From Prostheceraeus crozeri (lineage: Eukaryota > Platyhelminthes > Polycladida > Euryleptidae): a stretch of DNA of 64,000 nt. Made by a program: the position numbers and the translations under genes. The DNA lies in NCBI GenBank assembly GCA_907163375.1, contig CAJQUW010006119.1, forward strand, positions 5,001-69,000, given 5' to 3'. A model generated the notes under the pieces. It worked only from the letters and a program-made list of their open reading frames with translations, did no database searches and was not told the DNA's origin. Within the stretch, counting starts at the first letter, position 1; each line of letters starts with the position of its first letter. Positions 1 through 10,637 of this stretch are shown here, one piece after another.

Positions 1-430
1 GTGGTGGTTGTGTGTGGGGGTTGGTTGGGTTTGTTGTGTTGTGGTTGGTGTTGTGTTTTTGGTTTGTGGTTTGTTGTTGTGTTGTTTTTGGTTTGTTGTG
101 TTGTTTGTTGGGTTGTGGGTGTTTGGTGGGTTTGGGGGTGTTTGTTTGTTGTGTTTGTTGTTTTGTGTGTTTTTGTTTGTGGTTGTTGGGTGGTTTGGTT
201 TGTGTGTTGGGGTGGTTTTTTGGGTTTTGTTTTGTGTGGTTTTTGGGTTTTTTGTGGTTGTTTGGTTTTGGTGTGTGGTTTTGTGTTGTTTTTGTTGTTT
301 TTTTTGGTGTTGGGTGGTTGTTTTTGGGGGTTGTTGGTGTTTTTTTGTTTGTTGTTTTGTGTTTGGTTGTTTGGTGGTTTTTGTGTTGGTTGATTTTTGT
401 TGGTTTTTTTTGTTGTGTGTGGTGGTTTTT
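1..430. repeat. G/T-only low-complexity tract
   Basis: The plus strand here is built from G and T alone except for one A at 393; the first C is at 434. There is no fixed period, T runs reach seven and G runs five, so this is neither a simple microsatellite nor a regular telomere repeat. Long plus-strand open frames exist only because stop codons need an A; they encode nothing but Cys, Gly, Val, Leu, Phe and Trp and are not genes. The tract stops sharply at about 431. It touches the window edge, so its full length is unknown and an assembly artefact is possible. Confidence 0.93.
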
Positions 431-700
431 ATTCGGATATCCAACGGAATTCCGTATTTTATCCGGCCCCAAATCCGTGTGGATAGTATCGCGGAACCCA
501 CGGAGTGTCAAAATAACACCGTGATTAACTCCGTGCGGAACTTAGTTCATTGCTGGCGGATAAACCTACGTATAAATCAGAGACATCTCACGGATAAGTT
601 ACGGAAGCATTACGGATCAATTATGTACCGCCGCGGACATACTACGGTAGTATTAGGAACTAACACGACCATACACGGATAGACTCCTGATATGTACGAA
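431..700. other. CpG-rich stretch with recurring ACGGA/TCCGT
   Basis: After the G/T tract the sequence becomes locally CpG-rich. The pentamer ACGGA, or its complement TCCGT, recurs about ten times in 260 bases. The same word is common in the repeats at 13.57-14.65 kb, which suggests related repeat sequence, but I cannot align the two over any length. From 701 to 1203 the DNA is AT-rich and I see nothing in it. Confidence 0.4.
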
Positions 701-1203
701 TCGCGCTACCAATGGATTTAACTGTATGATGGAACTAAACCATACACTTAATAAATTGAGGATCGTACTAAATGGCAGTCATGTAGCTATATATTTATCA
801 CAGCTGCATGCGCTAACAAAGGGAACTAAGTAACTCAATCTTCATACTCGACAAATATTACTCTGATATGCTGATGGTTGCACAGAAATATTCTTGAAAA
901 ATCAGGTCAAGGATATGCACTATTTTCAGATTAACAATATGGTGATAATTAACAAGCTAGTAATAAAAAAGTCGATTTTTATATGAAACGTGTAATTAAC
1001 ACAGCGACATTCACAGTATTAAAACGAAGTAAAAAGAATTAGAAAGTATTTAAAATCTTATATATGACAGTTCACACTATCATACGGTGATGATTACCAT
1101 GCTAGAAATCAAATAGTCGGCTGTTACATGAAACACGTGTAACATTAGGTGACACTTACAGTCTTAAAACGAAGTAGAAAACACCAACACAGACAAATAA
1201 TAA

Positions 1204-2114
1204 CTAGTCTGACTCGTCGCCAGAAGTTGACTTCTCAATTATTTCAGTATCGTCACTAGAATCACTAACAATAACTTGTTGGTCAAATTGGATGATTGCC
1301 TCCTGCGATTTCCGGCGGTCCCCACACTTGGACAGGTGCCTACTAAGGCCAGTTACCGCCTTATCGAAATCCAGCTTTGTTTTTTTCATAATACAACCGA
1401 GAATGACGCTGTAAAAGTTAGGGTGTATTAGCGGGAGAATTGCCTCTTTTCAATGAACGACCTTCCAGGCCGCTGTATGGTATAGAACTGCAGAACGGAA
1501 TCTGGACACACCATGCGGCAGGGTTTCCATGGCACGCTTTAGTATTCTTCGCTCTTCACGACAACTAAGTCGCTGCTCAAGAGCATCTAACCGAAAATAT
1601 ACAAAACTCCATTGGTTTTATTCATATTTTTGGCCTATACATATACACATATATATATATATATATATATAATGAAACGCATTAAATCATTTTTGGACAT
1701 GCACCACCAGGAAGGGATGCTTAAAAATGTTTTGATTAAATGAATTGATCATTTCAGACGTTTTATACAGATTTAATATTTATGTCAAGTCAGCATTTAT
1801 AGAACTGACTTAAGCAATCTACTTGCTAACTCGAAGACAACATGAACAATCCATGACTTCAATTTTAAGAATTTTACGAAATACTCCCAGGCTACTTAAC
1901 AACTTTATCATATTACAAAAGCTGTAGAAAGCACTGATAATTCATACCTGTCTATTCTCAATCATCGGCAAATTCCACTGCTTTAACAATTCCTGTGCTT
2001 CATGTATTTGCATTTTCTCACGCTTATATGCCGCAGTTTGGTAAGAAAAATTGTCCACCTGCGTAGCCATAATTTGGACTATTCTTCTTAATTTCCTGAG
2101 TTCTCCATAAAAAA
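1204..2114 (-). CDS. Putative spliced gene, 3' exons, unknown function
   Basis: I do not recognise the product. On the minus strand an exon at about 2114-1948 reads YGELRKLRRIVQIMATQVD and onward through TAAYKREKMQIHEAQEL to MIENRQ. It ends at a good donor (CAG|GTATGA). The next open block, 1575-1450, starts after an AG in matching phase and reads RLSCREERRILKRAMETLP then HGVSRFRSAVLYHTAAWK, ending in a stop or splicing at AAG|GTCGTT. A further block, 1408-1204, follows a clear acceptor (cttttacag) and ends in an acidic, serine-rich tail (SDSSDDTEIIEKSTSGDESD). The join between the last two blocks is not phase-consistent, so they may be alternative ends. The charged, helical look suggests a nuclear protein; that is inference. 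It could be a host gene or the second gene of a transposon. Confidence 0.42.
1650..1671. repeat. (AT)n microsatellite
   Basis: About eleven uninterrupted AT units lie in the intron-like space of the minus-strand gene. Confidence 0.9.
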
Positions 2115-2315
2115 GCAAAAAATGATTACGTCAATGTCATGACTGAAGCAAATAAATTTTACATGCCCAAAGCTAATAAAAATGCTACCGCATTTCCTAG
2201 TGTACTAGTGATTTATCAATTAAGAATTCGACTACGAAACAAAATAAACAAAGTTGTCTCTACATAGAGGTCGGACTAACTTGCTCATTATTCATATTCA
2301 TCACTGGGAACATCT

Positions 2316-2476
2316 AGGCCCTAAAGCACATTTGCTATATCGCATTGCATTTGTCAAACATCGAACGCCATAATCATGGAGGTCGGATTCATAGAGAATT
2401 ATTTGATAATTCGTTGAAAACTTTTTGAACGGCACCACTCTGAACTCAGACTGCCGTTCTACTGCGATACCCCGAC
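2316..2476 (-). CDS. Coding-like exon fragment, unknown
   Basis: The minus strand is open for about 52 codons after a CAG acceptor-like site and reads ERQSEFRVVPFKKF, then NYQIILYESDLHDYGVRCL, ending in GPRCSQ and a stop. Composition looks protein-like, with mixed charged and hydrophobic residues. It lies just upstream of the exons at 1.2-2.1 kb on the same strand and may belong to that gene, but I see no good donor that would join them. An open frame of this length can also arise by chance. The stretch from 2490 to 4465 is AT-rich and holds nothing else I can support. Confidence 0.25.
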
Positions 2477-4465
2477 GACTTAAAATCAATTAGGCAATTC
2501 TACCACATTTTTTTCTTCCAATAAGCGAGACCTACGTGTTTCACAAATCTTGACATTGATAGAGACGATACAGCAACTTTTTACAAAAAAGAAAATCGAT
2601 CCTGTGGTTGCAAAATAATATTTTCCCAAATTTTGCTGGTTTGTCGTTGATTATCCATTGAATACTGACAGTCAGGCTTTCGGAGTCAGAGTCCTATCTT
2701 TCATATTTGTCGCTAGAGAAACTCGAAAAAGAAAACAATTAAAATGTTTTCAAAAACAATTGTCAAAACTACAAGACTCCGATCCCAGTTATCGGCAGTC
2801 AGCAAATTCCAACAGGGAGACTAAAATCTTACTAATCCATAACTTAACTGGTAATTACGTCAAGCATTCTAGGCTACTATACATAATTTACTGTCCTTCA
2901 AATGATTTGACGTATGGGACGTATCAATTATTGATAATGCGTATTTGCGTATATAATATAGCCTACATGTAGGTTCAACTGTAGGATATAAGATTCTATC
3001 TATAAGCTACTGTATTTTCTCCAGTGCTTCATTGAGCAGTCTGTGATGAATAGCCAATGAAAAATGATAACGAATTCGATTAATACGACATGAATGATAC
3101 AGAGGCCACATGATTAGATTACCTTAATTACCATGCTAAAATGATAATAGCTTATATTTTTGTAAGTAAGTTGGAGGACACAGTTTGCAAACGAATCTGA
3201 CGAACACGAAGTTCGTCATTTCAAATTTCAATTACTACATTGTCACTCAGATGAAACTGAAAAGTAATGTAAGTTCAGGATGAAAACATGCTATAAAGTG
3301 AAGTTAAAATTTGATGCTCAAAGTCGTTTCTTCTTAAGCCCATGGCGCACGCGCAATAGGTCATTTAATATGATAATGTCTGTCAATTATTCACTTTGCT
3401 GGGACTACTTCTTGGGATGATTGAGAGTAAATTGATCTGTACAGCATGTGATATACATGCATAAATTACAACTATAATATGGAAGATGTTGAGGACATTC
3501 AAATTGCTCGTGACCCAGTCATGTAAAAATGTTATTTACATAAATGACATTTTTAATAGTTACTCACCTTTAGAGCCAAAATGGTGAGTTGAGAGGACTG
3601 GAGAACTTTTGGATACCGGAGTCGGAGTCCTATCAAAATTTTAAGTCTCCGAAATCCTGCTGACAGTACAGGAAAAACGTTGTCACAGAGACCGCAATTG
3701 AATGCATCAGAATAAACAAAATTTTTGACCGATCAATATATACGCAAAAATGCGAATTATCGGATAGGGCTATCGATAACGCAAATTATCAAGCACATGC
3801 GCAAGTCGGTTGTTTTCATTTTTCCAACCATGTGTATTTTAAGATACTCGTTTTTCCTGTAAAAATAGTTGTAAAATCAGGCCTCTTTTCGACGTGAAAC
3901 TGTTTAGCTCTTATGAAACTATTATCCTCCATGTTAGAAAAGTGCGAAGTGAGATACATAATTGAATGAATACTGCACAGTTTAAAGCCTTGTCATCACT
4001 GAATTTAGAGCACGGATATTTAGTATTTTATTTATTGAATAAGAAGTCAACAGAATGCTGGTGTCCTCACAACATCTCCAGCGATTCGAAAGAGATCCAT
4101 CATTTCTGAATCGGATCGTTGCAGCAGACGAGTCTTGAGCTCCGCAACTCAAGCGCCAGTCAGATGATTTTGCGACTTTACGCTTTTTTCATGTATACGT
4201 AAGTTTTCTAATGGTCACTCTATAACGTTTTCGAATTCTTCATTCAAAATAAACAATTTGATTTGACTTAAATTCCAATACATGTACATTCCTTTATATT
4301 ATGTTGTACGCATAATATGTTATAGGCCAAGTTCTATATAGTTGTAGTAGATTTTTGGTCAGAAAAACTTTTTACTTGGAAAATTTCAGGTAAATATTCT
4401 TTATTGTCCAAGCAGACGATCTCTTAAATATCTATACCGGTCAAAGAGATTAAGCTTAATCAAAA

Positions 4466-4586
4466 CCAAAAACTCTCCCGAAGTATTTCATGCCAGAAAA
4501 AGTTTCAAATTACATAAAAACTTCGATTAATTTATTTAGTTATAATTAACTTTTTCTGACATAAAATACTACGAGGGAGTTCTTGG
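4466..4586. repeat. Imperfect hairpin, 39-bp arms, 43-base loop
   Basis: Arm 4466-4504 and arm 4548-4586 are inverted copies matching at 33 of 39 positions; some of the differences would be G-U pairs if transcribed. The shared core is CAGAAAAAGTT on one arm. The size fits a microRNA-type precursor or the remains of a tiny foldback element. I see no target duplication at its edges. Confidence 0.6.
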
Positions 4587-5041
4587 ATAAATTCCTCCCG
4601 CCCACGACCCCATCGCCATTATCTATGCAGTCCGTCTATATTTAGAGGAGAAAATATAACGAATGATAAAATTTACCATCATGAACCTCATTATTATGCA
4701 ACTAAAGGCAATTGCAACAATATAATAATTATTCACATTACAACATTATTTGACAATGCAATAATACTCAGAATAGGTGAGAAAAGCCTAATACACGTTA
4801 AAATCGATACAATAGCACCTTAATTATCTTTATGCCGATGAATTTGTTGTCGCAATCTCACCCACCAAACAGTAAACATGGAGTAATAGGAAATCATGGT
4901 TCTACTATAACGCCGCAAAACTTAGATTTTTAAAGCTTATTATAATTGAAAAATTGTAATATCAATGGCATTATAATTGTATGCATGCAATAGCCTGTAA
5001 TTCTAATACTAATAGTAGCCAAAGCCAAGAATTAGTTTTTG

Positions 5042-5254
5042 ATAGTACCGCAGCCATGGCTAATATTCGAAGAGAATACGGTACACTTCATAGGCTATAA
5101 AGAATATGAGGAAATTTCATGTAATTTTGCTAGTTTTTACAAATCTATAAAATCACAAAGCACTGCTAAGAGAAAAATTGAATTGCTAACATGGGAATTC
5201 TTTGAGAAACTCTTCAAATTCAAAGTTCAAACAGACTTTCAACTCTTAATTTGA
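5042..5254 (+). CDS. Coding-like terminal exon, unknown
   Basis: About 70 plus-strand codons are open after an acceptor-like run (agtttttgatag) near 5043. The reading goes VPQPWLIFEENTVHFIGYKE, then FASFYKSIKSQSTAKRKIEL and KFKVQTDFQLLI to a stop at 5254. It is rich in aromatic and charged residues and looks like protein rather than noise, but I recognise no domain and find no partner exon. The rest of 4587-5639 shows nothing supportable. Confidence 0.3.
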   Translation: MVPQPWLIFEENTVHFIGYKEYEEISCNFASFYKSIKSQSTAKRKIELLTWEFFEKLFKFKVQTDFQLLI

Positions 5255-5639
5255 TGTGCTCTATGTAATGCATGATCTTCATTATAAGAATTATTATCTA
5301 TTTTTTATTTTTGTAAATGAAATGATTGTCATGCGCGTTCCGCTATAGTATGCCAATGAAGAAAGTATTCTTCTCCTTCTTATTATTTTTAGTCCAACAA
5401 GAATAAGAAGTGGAAAGTAGGCAAAAATGCGTACATGATATTAATATCAAGATTTAATGTGTTTGAAGCCAGGTTCCAACATTGGAATGTTGACGGTTAA
5501 AGTGTCAATGAAGAGATTATTGAAGTTAATAAAACTTCCATGGACAAAAAATAACACAGCTATTTTTCAGACTTACCGTGATTTTCAGACTTACCGTGAC
5601 TTACCGTTCTTCTGACCTCGGAATGATTTCTTGAGAATC

Positions 5640-6272
5640 TTAACTGCTTGCGGCTGTCAAATTTTCCTGAGAATTACCAGGAGTTGAACTTGTTGCTCCG
5701 AAGGCGTCTTTCGGTCGGACAGGACTTCTTTCTTTAATTTGAGGACTCCTTCCTGCACAATAGCTCGTTCGGGTTGACGATACTCTCTCCAAGAGAGAAC
5801 TACTTTGTTTCGTTTCAGGCCTAATTCTCTTTGATGACTTCTTTTCTGTGTTCAAATCTGTGAAGCAACAAAAACGGGTACTGGTACTTAAAACACTAAG
5901 TTAGATTACTTTACTGTATATTAAAAGAGCTTGTATAAACCTATGTATATTCGTCTAACCCTCAACAGAAGAGGAAGTCTCCTTTTCAGCTAGGCAATTT
6001 AAATGAACACTATCATTAGATAAAAAATGCGCTTGCTGTTCACATTACCTTTAACAGTTTCCCTCATTATCGATGACTTAAGTTCCTGAAGTCTTATTTG
6101 ACCACTGATTTCCTTGATTCTATCACATTCGGACTCTGATGTTCCTCGACGATGCTCTACGTATGCATCAGCCCCTGCGTAGCTGTTGAATCGTCCTTTC
6201 ACTTTTCCAGGTAACTGAATCCAACTTGATTTATTTGGATCGGAATGTGACCTTATCAAAGACGCCACACGT
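5640..6272 (-). CDS. Two in-phase exons of a spliced gene, unknown
   Basis: Exon 6272-6049 lies between an acceptor (tgattttcag) and a donor (AAAG|GTAATG). It reads RVASLIRSHSDPNKSSWIQL, then GRFNSYAGADAYVEHRRGTS and ISGQIRLQELKSSIMRETVK. One base is left over, which the next exon (5857-5640, acceptor gttgcttcacag) completes exactly: G plus AT gives Asp. The frame then runs on as LNTEKKSSKRIRPETKQSSS to a stop at 5640. The phase match across a plausible intron of about 190 bases is good evidence for a real gene end. The tail is basic and serine-rich, with a helical segment before it. I do not recognise a family. Three copies of ACGGTAAGTC at 5571-5610 repeat a donor-like word just after the stop. 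Confidence 0.55.
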
Positions 6273-6977
6273 CTGAAAATCAGATTAAATAAAGTCATTA
6301 TTAATAATCGTTTTATTCGACAAATTTACTTAATAGTCTACCCACGTAATTTATGTACGTGGATGGATCATGTAGTTACTCGAAATGAGAAAAAAAGTCG
6401 AAAAAGTCCTTCTTTAAAATGATATTTATACAATCTCTTTTAATTTGAAGTTTTGGTTTCTTTTTATTTACTGAAGACACATCCGTAACTCTACATTTCT
6501 CAATTTTTTAGCATGTCGATTTCATATATCTATACGACAACCAGCTCGTCTTATTCCGACAGCTTTTGACCGCCATGCTGCTGCATGTTTATGACATGGC
6601 TTGACATTAAACTCACTACTCGTTATGTAGACCTTGTATCCGTTACCATAGAACCGCAACTGCAATCCCATGATAGATTTTTATAATCCTTATATCCTCA
6701 GGATTATGACAGTTTCTGGATTGAATATCTTGTACACACGAAACACTTATCTGTGCCACAACCAGAAAATAATATGAAATGCAACCTGCACTAATCTACC
6801 GCACAGGTATTCGAAACTTCTGAAGCCAGTAGAAAGTTCCGCCAAAACGACTAGTAGGGGTGCAGAAAACCATGAACAAATAAGGTTAAGAGATACGAAT
6901 AGTAAGGCAGACAAAAATATTCGAATTATCTAATCAGTAGGCTACCAATATAAGCTATGCAATTGGTCAATCGGTAA

Positions 6978-7242
6978 TACTTACTCTTCATCGATCGATC
7001 CCGAATCAGGCCAATAACATTTGCTTTCATTAACCTATGTATCAGGAATAACAACATATCTTTTAGGACGCTCTTCAAAAATCGAACACTACGAACTGTT
7101 TCTGTAAGAGTAAATGGGTTTGATAATATAACATAAATTATCAGAAAGTATTGAAACATACCTTGGGCAGTGACTGGCCAGCAATATCCCACTTGGGGAC
7201 AGGGGATACAATTGTTCGTTTCTGAGATGTCATCCTGTAAAA
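6978..7242 (-). CDS. Two further in-phase exons, same strand, unknown
   Basis: Exon 7242 to about 7170 follows an acceptor (ctgtcattttacag) and reads DDISETNNCIPCPQVGYCW then PVTAQ, ending at CAAG|GTATGT with one base over. After an intron of about 60 bases with acceptor ttactcttacag, the next exon begins AA and completes a Glu codon. It reads TVRSVRFLKSVLKDMLLFLI, then HRLMKANVIGLIRDRSMK, and ends at a strong donor (AAGA|GTAAGT). These may be earlier exons of the gene ending at 5640, but the phase leaving 6978 does not fit the exon starting at 6272, so at least one exon between them is missing or the genes differ. They start only about 20 bases after the CACTA-like transposase stop, so a transposon-encoded second gene is also possible. 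Confidence 0.45.
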
Positions 7243-7260
7243 TGACAGAAAGTGTCCATC

Positions 7261-9833
7261 CTAATATAAAGATTCACTTTCATCATGTAACATAGATATG
7301 AACACAGCAGTATTTGGTTGCTCTAATCCTTCCATCAAATTGAGATCGACTTTCATTGCTCGTCTTTTCGATATAAGTAGACCTGGATCCATCGATACAT
7401 AGGTAAATTGGTTCAACTTAACTGATAGGCAACCGATTATATCTGTTGGACAAGGCTTACTAATGTACGACGTCCCACGAAATTGTCGAACGATAATCGA
7501 ATCAGAATGAATCTCGATAACTTCGAAACATAGTTGATTAGCGATGTCCACATAGCAGTTATTAGGGTAGGACGAACAAATTTTTTTCTCTTTACTAGGT
7601 ATATTTGAAATTTCCTGCTTCTCGTACACGTACTTCACAGCGGAAACAATTGGATTTCGGGGAGAACGGACGGAGCGCTTCAAAGAGCCTAGAAAATTTT
7701 CGAAGCAGTAGGCCGAGATAGAATCAAGACTACCATGAACACGTGCCACTCGTGTTAAATGTAGTAAACAGTGAATGTTATATACCATAAAAGAGTTGCC
7801 ATAAAGCCTCTTCGCCTGTTCACAAAACGAAATGAGTAAGTTGCAAGCTCTTTCCGACTCAGAAAATACGGTTCTGCTATCTACTAATAAACAACAAGCT
7901 ATACTGAGAGTGCACAAATGAACATAATGAGCATCTGATGCCATTAACCCCTTGAATATCAAGCGTGATGTGTAGAGTAAAATCTGGCGAAGCTCGGTTG
8001 CTTTGAAACGCAAAAGGTCTGTCATTGACCTAGGTCTCCTGGAAAAACAATTCGGAACGCATTTCCTTAAAGCTAATAATCGTGAGTTCAATATTTCAAT
8101 ATTAGATGCAGACATCCGACAAGAGCGCCTGCGGTCATTTCCATCTGGAGGAAGAATGCTCCACTTAATCAACTTTAGAATTGTACCAGTGCCTTGATGC
8201 ATGAAATCTATCGGAAATGAATCTATCATATCGCATGATGTTAACTCAAAAGGTGAATGGATCTTGTGGTGTTGTTCCTGTGTGCGACTTCGAAAACTTT
8301 GATTAGTACGTTCAACTAATCCATCTGTCTTCAACCAAGTCATTCTTTTCCCGTCATAATCCGCTTTAGTGTTACAAAAGTCGCAGCCATAATAAGCGTG
8401 AAAGGACTTCGTTCCCTTTACCATGCTTCTTGCAGGAGCATCACAAATATGGGCACTTACATTAAACTTGTAGCTACTTCCATTGAACATGAAACCTTCT
8501 GAAGTGCTCACTTTTGCTCACCTTTACCGGCCACCAATCCCAAATTCCTCCAGGGTGGGCCGTATCGTCCTCTTCCATTTTACTCGATCGAGGGCCAGAT
8601 TATGGGTTATGCCTTTTCTCTCCAGATCTTTTTGTATGACCCTTTTCCATGACAGGGGTGGACGACCTCTTCTTCGTCTGCCAGATATCGGTTGGTGCAG
8701 TGCTGTTTGGGTTATATGATCGTCCGGTCTTCTTCTGACGTGTCCGCACCATGCAAGCCGCTTGTACTCTATGAATCTATCGATGGATGGGATCCTCATC
8801 TTGCGTCGAATCTCTTCATTCTTAACTCGGTCCCGGAGGGTTAAACCTTGACATCGCCTGAGAATCTTCATTTCCGTCACCATCAGCCTTTGCGTATCTT
8901 TCTTCCTTGGTGTCCAACACTCTCCTCCATAGGTCATTGCCGGTCGTATCATAGCCTGGTAGATCTTTGATTTTAGCAGCAACCTTCTGAAGTGAGCTTA
9001 ATTATTTCTGCAACATAATCACTCTGAAATTCTAAGTCATGTGGCTTGTCTGCACCAAACGTCAAAGCAATACAAAATACATTACTGGGGTTCAAATTAG
9101 TTATCTTGCCTAATATCGGCCAGAACGATTGACTGGAGCTCTTAAAGAGAGGGAGACCATCTATATTATCAATGACAGTTACTTCATTAATCTTAGACAA
9201 TTGTGCCTCAGAGTAATGTTTCAATGCTACTTTAACCTGAGAAAGTAAGCCAAAGTAGTAAGATTTCATTCCGGAAACATTTTTTATACGACCCTTGAAA
9301 TCATCTCTTTGCTGTGTTAACGTGCGATGATCGACTGGTAGAGGTCCAACACCATGTCGTCTTAGGTCTGCTAAAACCCTGTTTGCTTTATAGCGATTCA
9401 TTCGTGTTTCAATAACAGTAGCCTTCAAATCATCCCATCAAGTTTTCTCTTTTAACTGTTCTTCATCAGAAGACGAATGATAACTGGAAGAATTGGAAGT
9501 GGTGGAGTCATGAAGCACTCTTATATTCCTTCCACTAAGAACTTCATTTTCTCTTGTATTGGTGTCTGTGCTGGAAGAACTGGAACTTGTACTGCCATCC
9601 ACCTTCGACGTCAAACTTTCACCATCTCTTCCATGAGCTTCATTTTCTAGCATATCGTCAGAAATCGAAATTGACGATGGCGATGACATAGAAGAGGTCT
9701 CTATTCTAGTAAAACTGGTTTCATTTAAATTCTTAACTTTAACACGTTCATTATATCTCAAACGTGACGCCCGACGTTTTAGTTTCTTTCTTGCTTCAAA
9801 ACTGAGTCCATCTTCGGAATCAGAGGAATTCAT
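7261..9833 (-). pseudogene. CACTA/EnSpm-like transposase (TNP2-type), broken
   Basis: A minus-strand transposase of about 700 codons. The start is taken as the ATG at 9833, just inside an exon after a clear acceptor (attgtttttcag). The first 130 residues are serine-rich and acidic. The middle part carries DGLPLFKSS and FWPILGKI (around 9.16 kb), the hallmark of TNP2-type CACTA transposases. The later part carries a Cys cluster (YYGCDFCNTKADYDGKR) and a DSFPIDFMHQG block, which in related proteins reads FPLDYMH. The gene is dead in two ways: an in-frame TGA at about 9440 and an inserted LINE piece at 8507-8980. Outside these the frame is open, so the damage looks fairly recent. I did not find CACTA termini. 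The family call rests on remembered motifs. Confidence 0.72.
8493..8994 (-). mobile_element. 5'-truncated LINE inserted in the transposase
   Basis: A 474-bp insert (8507-8980) is bracketed by a perfect 14-bp direct repeat AACCTTCTGAAGTG at 8493-8506 and 8981-8994, the target site duplication. Its minus-strand frame reads KIYQAMIRPAMTYGGECW, TEMKILRRCQGLTLRDRVKN and RLAWCGHVRRRPDDHITQ. This is the usual C-terminal end of a LINE ORF2 after the reverse transcriptase, with the conserved R-L-x-W-x-G-H-V motif. The 3' end is a short repeat (GTGAGCAAAAGTGAGCA) rather than poly(A), as in CR1/RTE-like LINEs. The perfect duplication implies a recent insertion. It splits the reading frame of the CACTA-like gene, whose protein is collinear on both sides. 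Confidence 0.88.
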
Positions 9834-10015
9834 CCTATTGTAACTGAAAAACAATTATAAAACAATATAAATCAACTGATATCAATTATAATTGATGTAT
9901 TTATTGTTCATTGTATACGTAGTTATGAATCAATAAATCAGCAAACAACAAAATTATAACTTATAAAATATGACATCTAGTTCCTTGATACCTACAGTAC
10001 CGGTATCCAATAGTA

Positions 10016-10637
10016 AGGTCGGTACTAACGCAATAGTCGGTACCCAAAATGACCCCAAACACAATAGTAAGTTCCCGTCATTTTTATATTGAGCTTACCA
10101 GACTATAAGTTCAATTTTGATTAGATAATGTTTTACCAGCAAACGTGTTTTAACAAGAGATTTCTGATCAAATTAGTTTCTAATACTGACTGACAACTTT
10201 TAATTCTGTAAAGATTGTTAAAAATTTAATCAACAAAACGGTAAAAATCAACCTGCTCCGTAATTATTTAGAGGTAACCGGTTACCGATAATTGTTCAGA
10301 TTCAAAATTCAAAGATACCTATTTAAGCTTGTTTACTTATCGACGGAAAAAACGTGGATGTAATAAGAGTAGTAAAACCCGTATCTCCCCACATATGCCA
10401 ACTCACCCCACCCCTTCCAACTCATCCCCACCTGATCTCGAATACAAAATTGTAACGTATTTGGATTCTATTGACCGTTTATCAATGAAACTTTGGGGAA
10501 TGGCTAATTATCGATATTGACACAAATTATCACAATATCTAAAATTCACTTTCATTTATTAAGCTGTGGCGCAGTTTTTACAAAACATATCCCAAATCAG
10601 TCTCTCCTATAGGGGACGATTGCGTTAGTACCGAAGG
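10016..10637. mobile_element. Small MITE with 3-bp target duplication
   Basis: Inverted ends TCGGTACTAACGCAAT lie at 10019-10034 and, reversed, at 10619-10634. Beyond one mismatch, three more bases also match. The trinucleotide AGG flanks both ends (10016-10018 and 10635-10637), a 3-bp target duplication as made by CACTA and Harbinger-type elements. The 616-bp interior is AT-rich and codes for nothing recognisable, so this is a non-autonomous element. Its ends do not start with CACTA, so I leave the superfamily open. Confidence 0.6.

Noticed and set aside
8-682. Long plus-strand open frames of 130-224 codons
   Set aside because: They exist only because the G/T tract lacks A; the translated text is Cys/Val/Phe/Gly/Trp noise.
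2658-2972. 104-codon plus-strand ORF
   Set aside because: Part of it (GGAGTCRGAGTCCTATC) is a repeated non-coding word also present near 3.6 kb, and the rest is low-complexity AT-rich translation.
6550-6700. 49-codon minus-strand ORF starting MGLQLRFYGNGYKVY
   Set aside because: It looks faintly protein-like, but no donor fits the phase of the exon at 6272, and the length is within chance.
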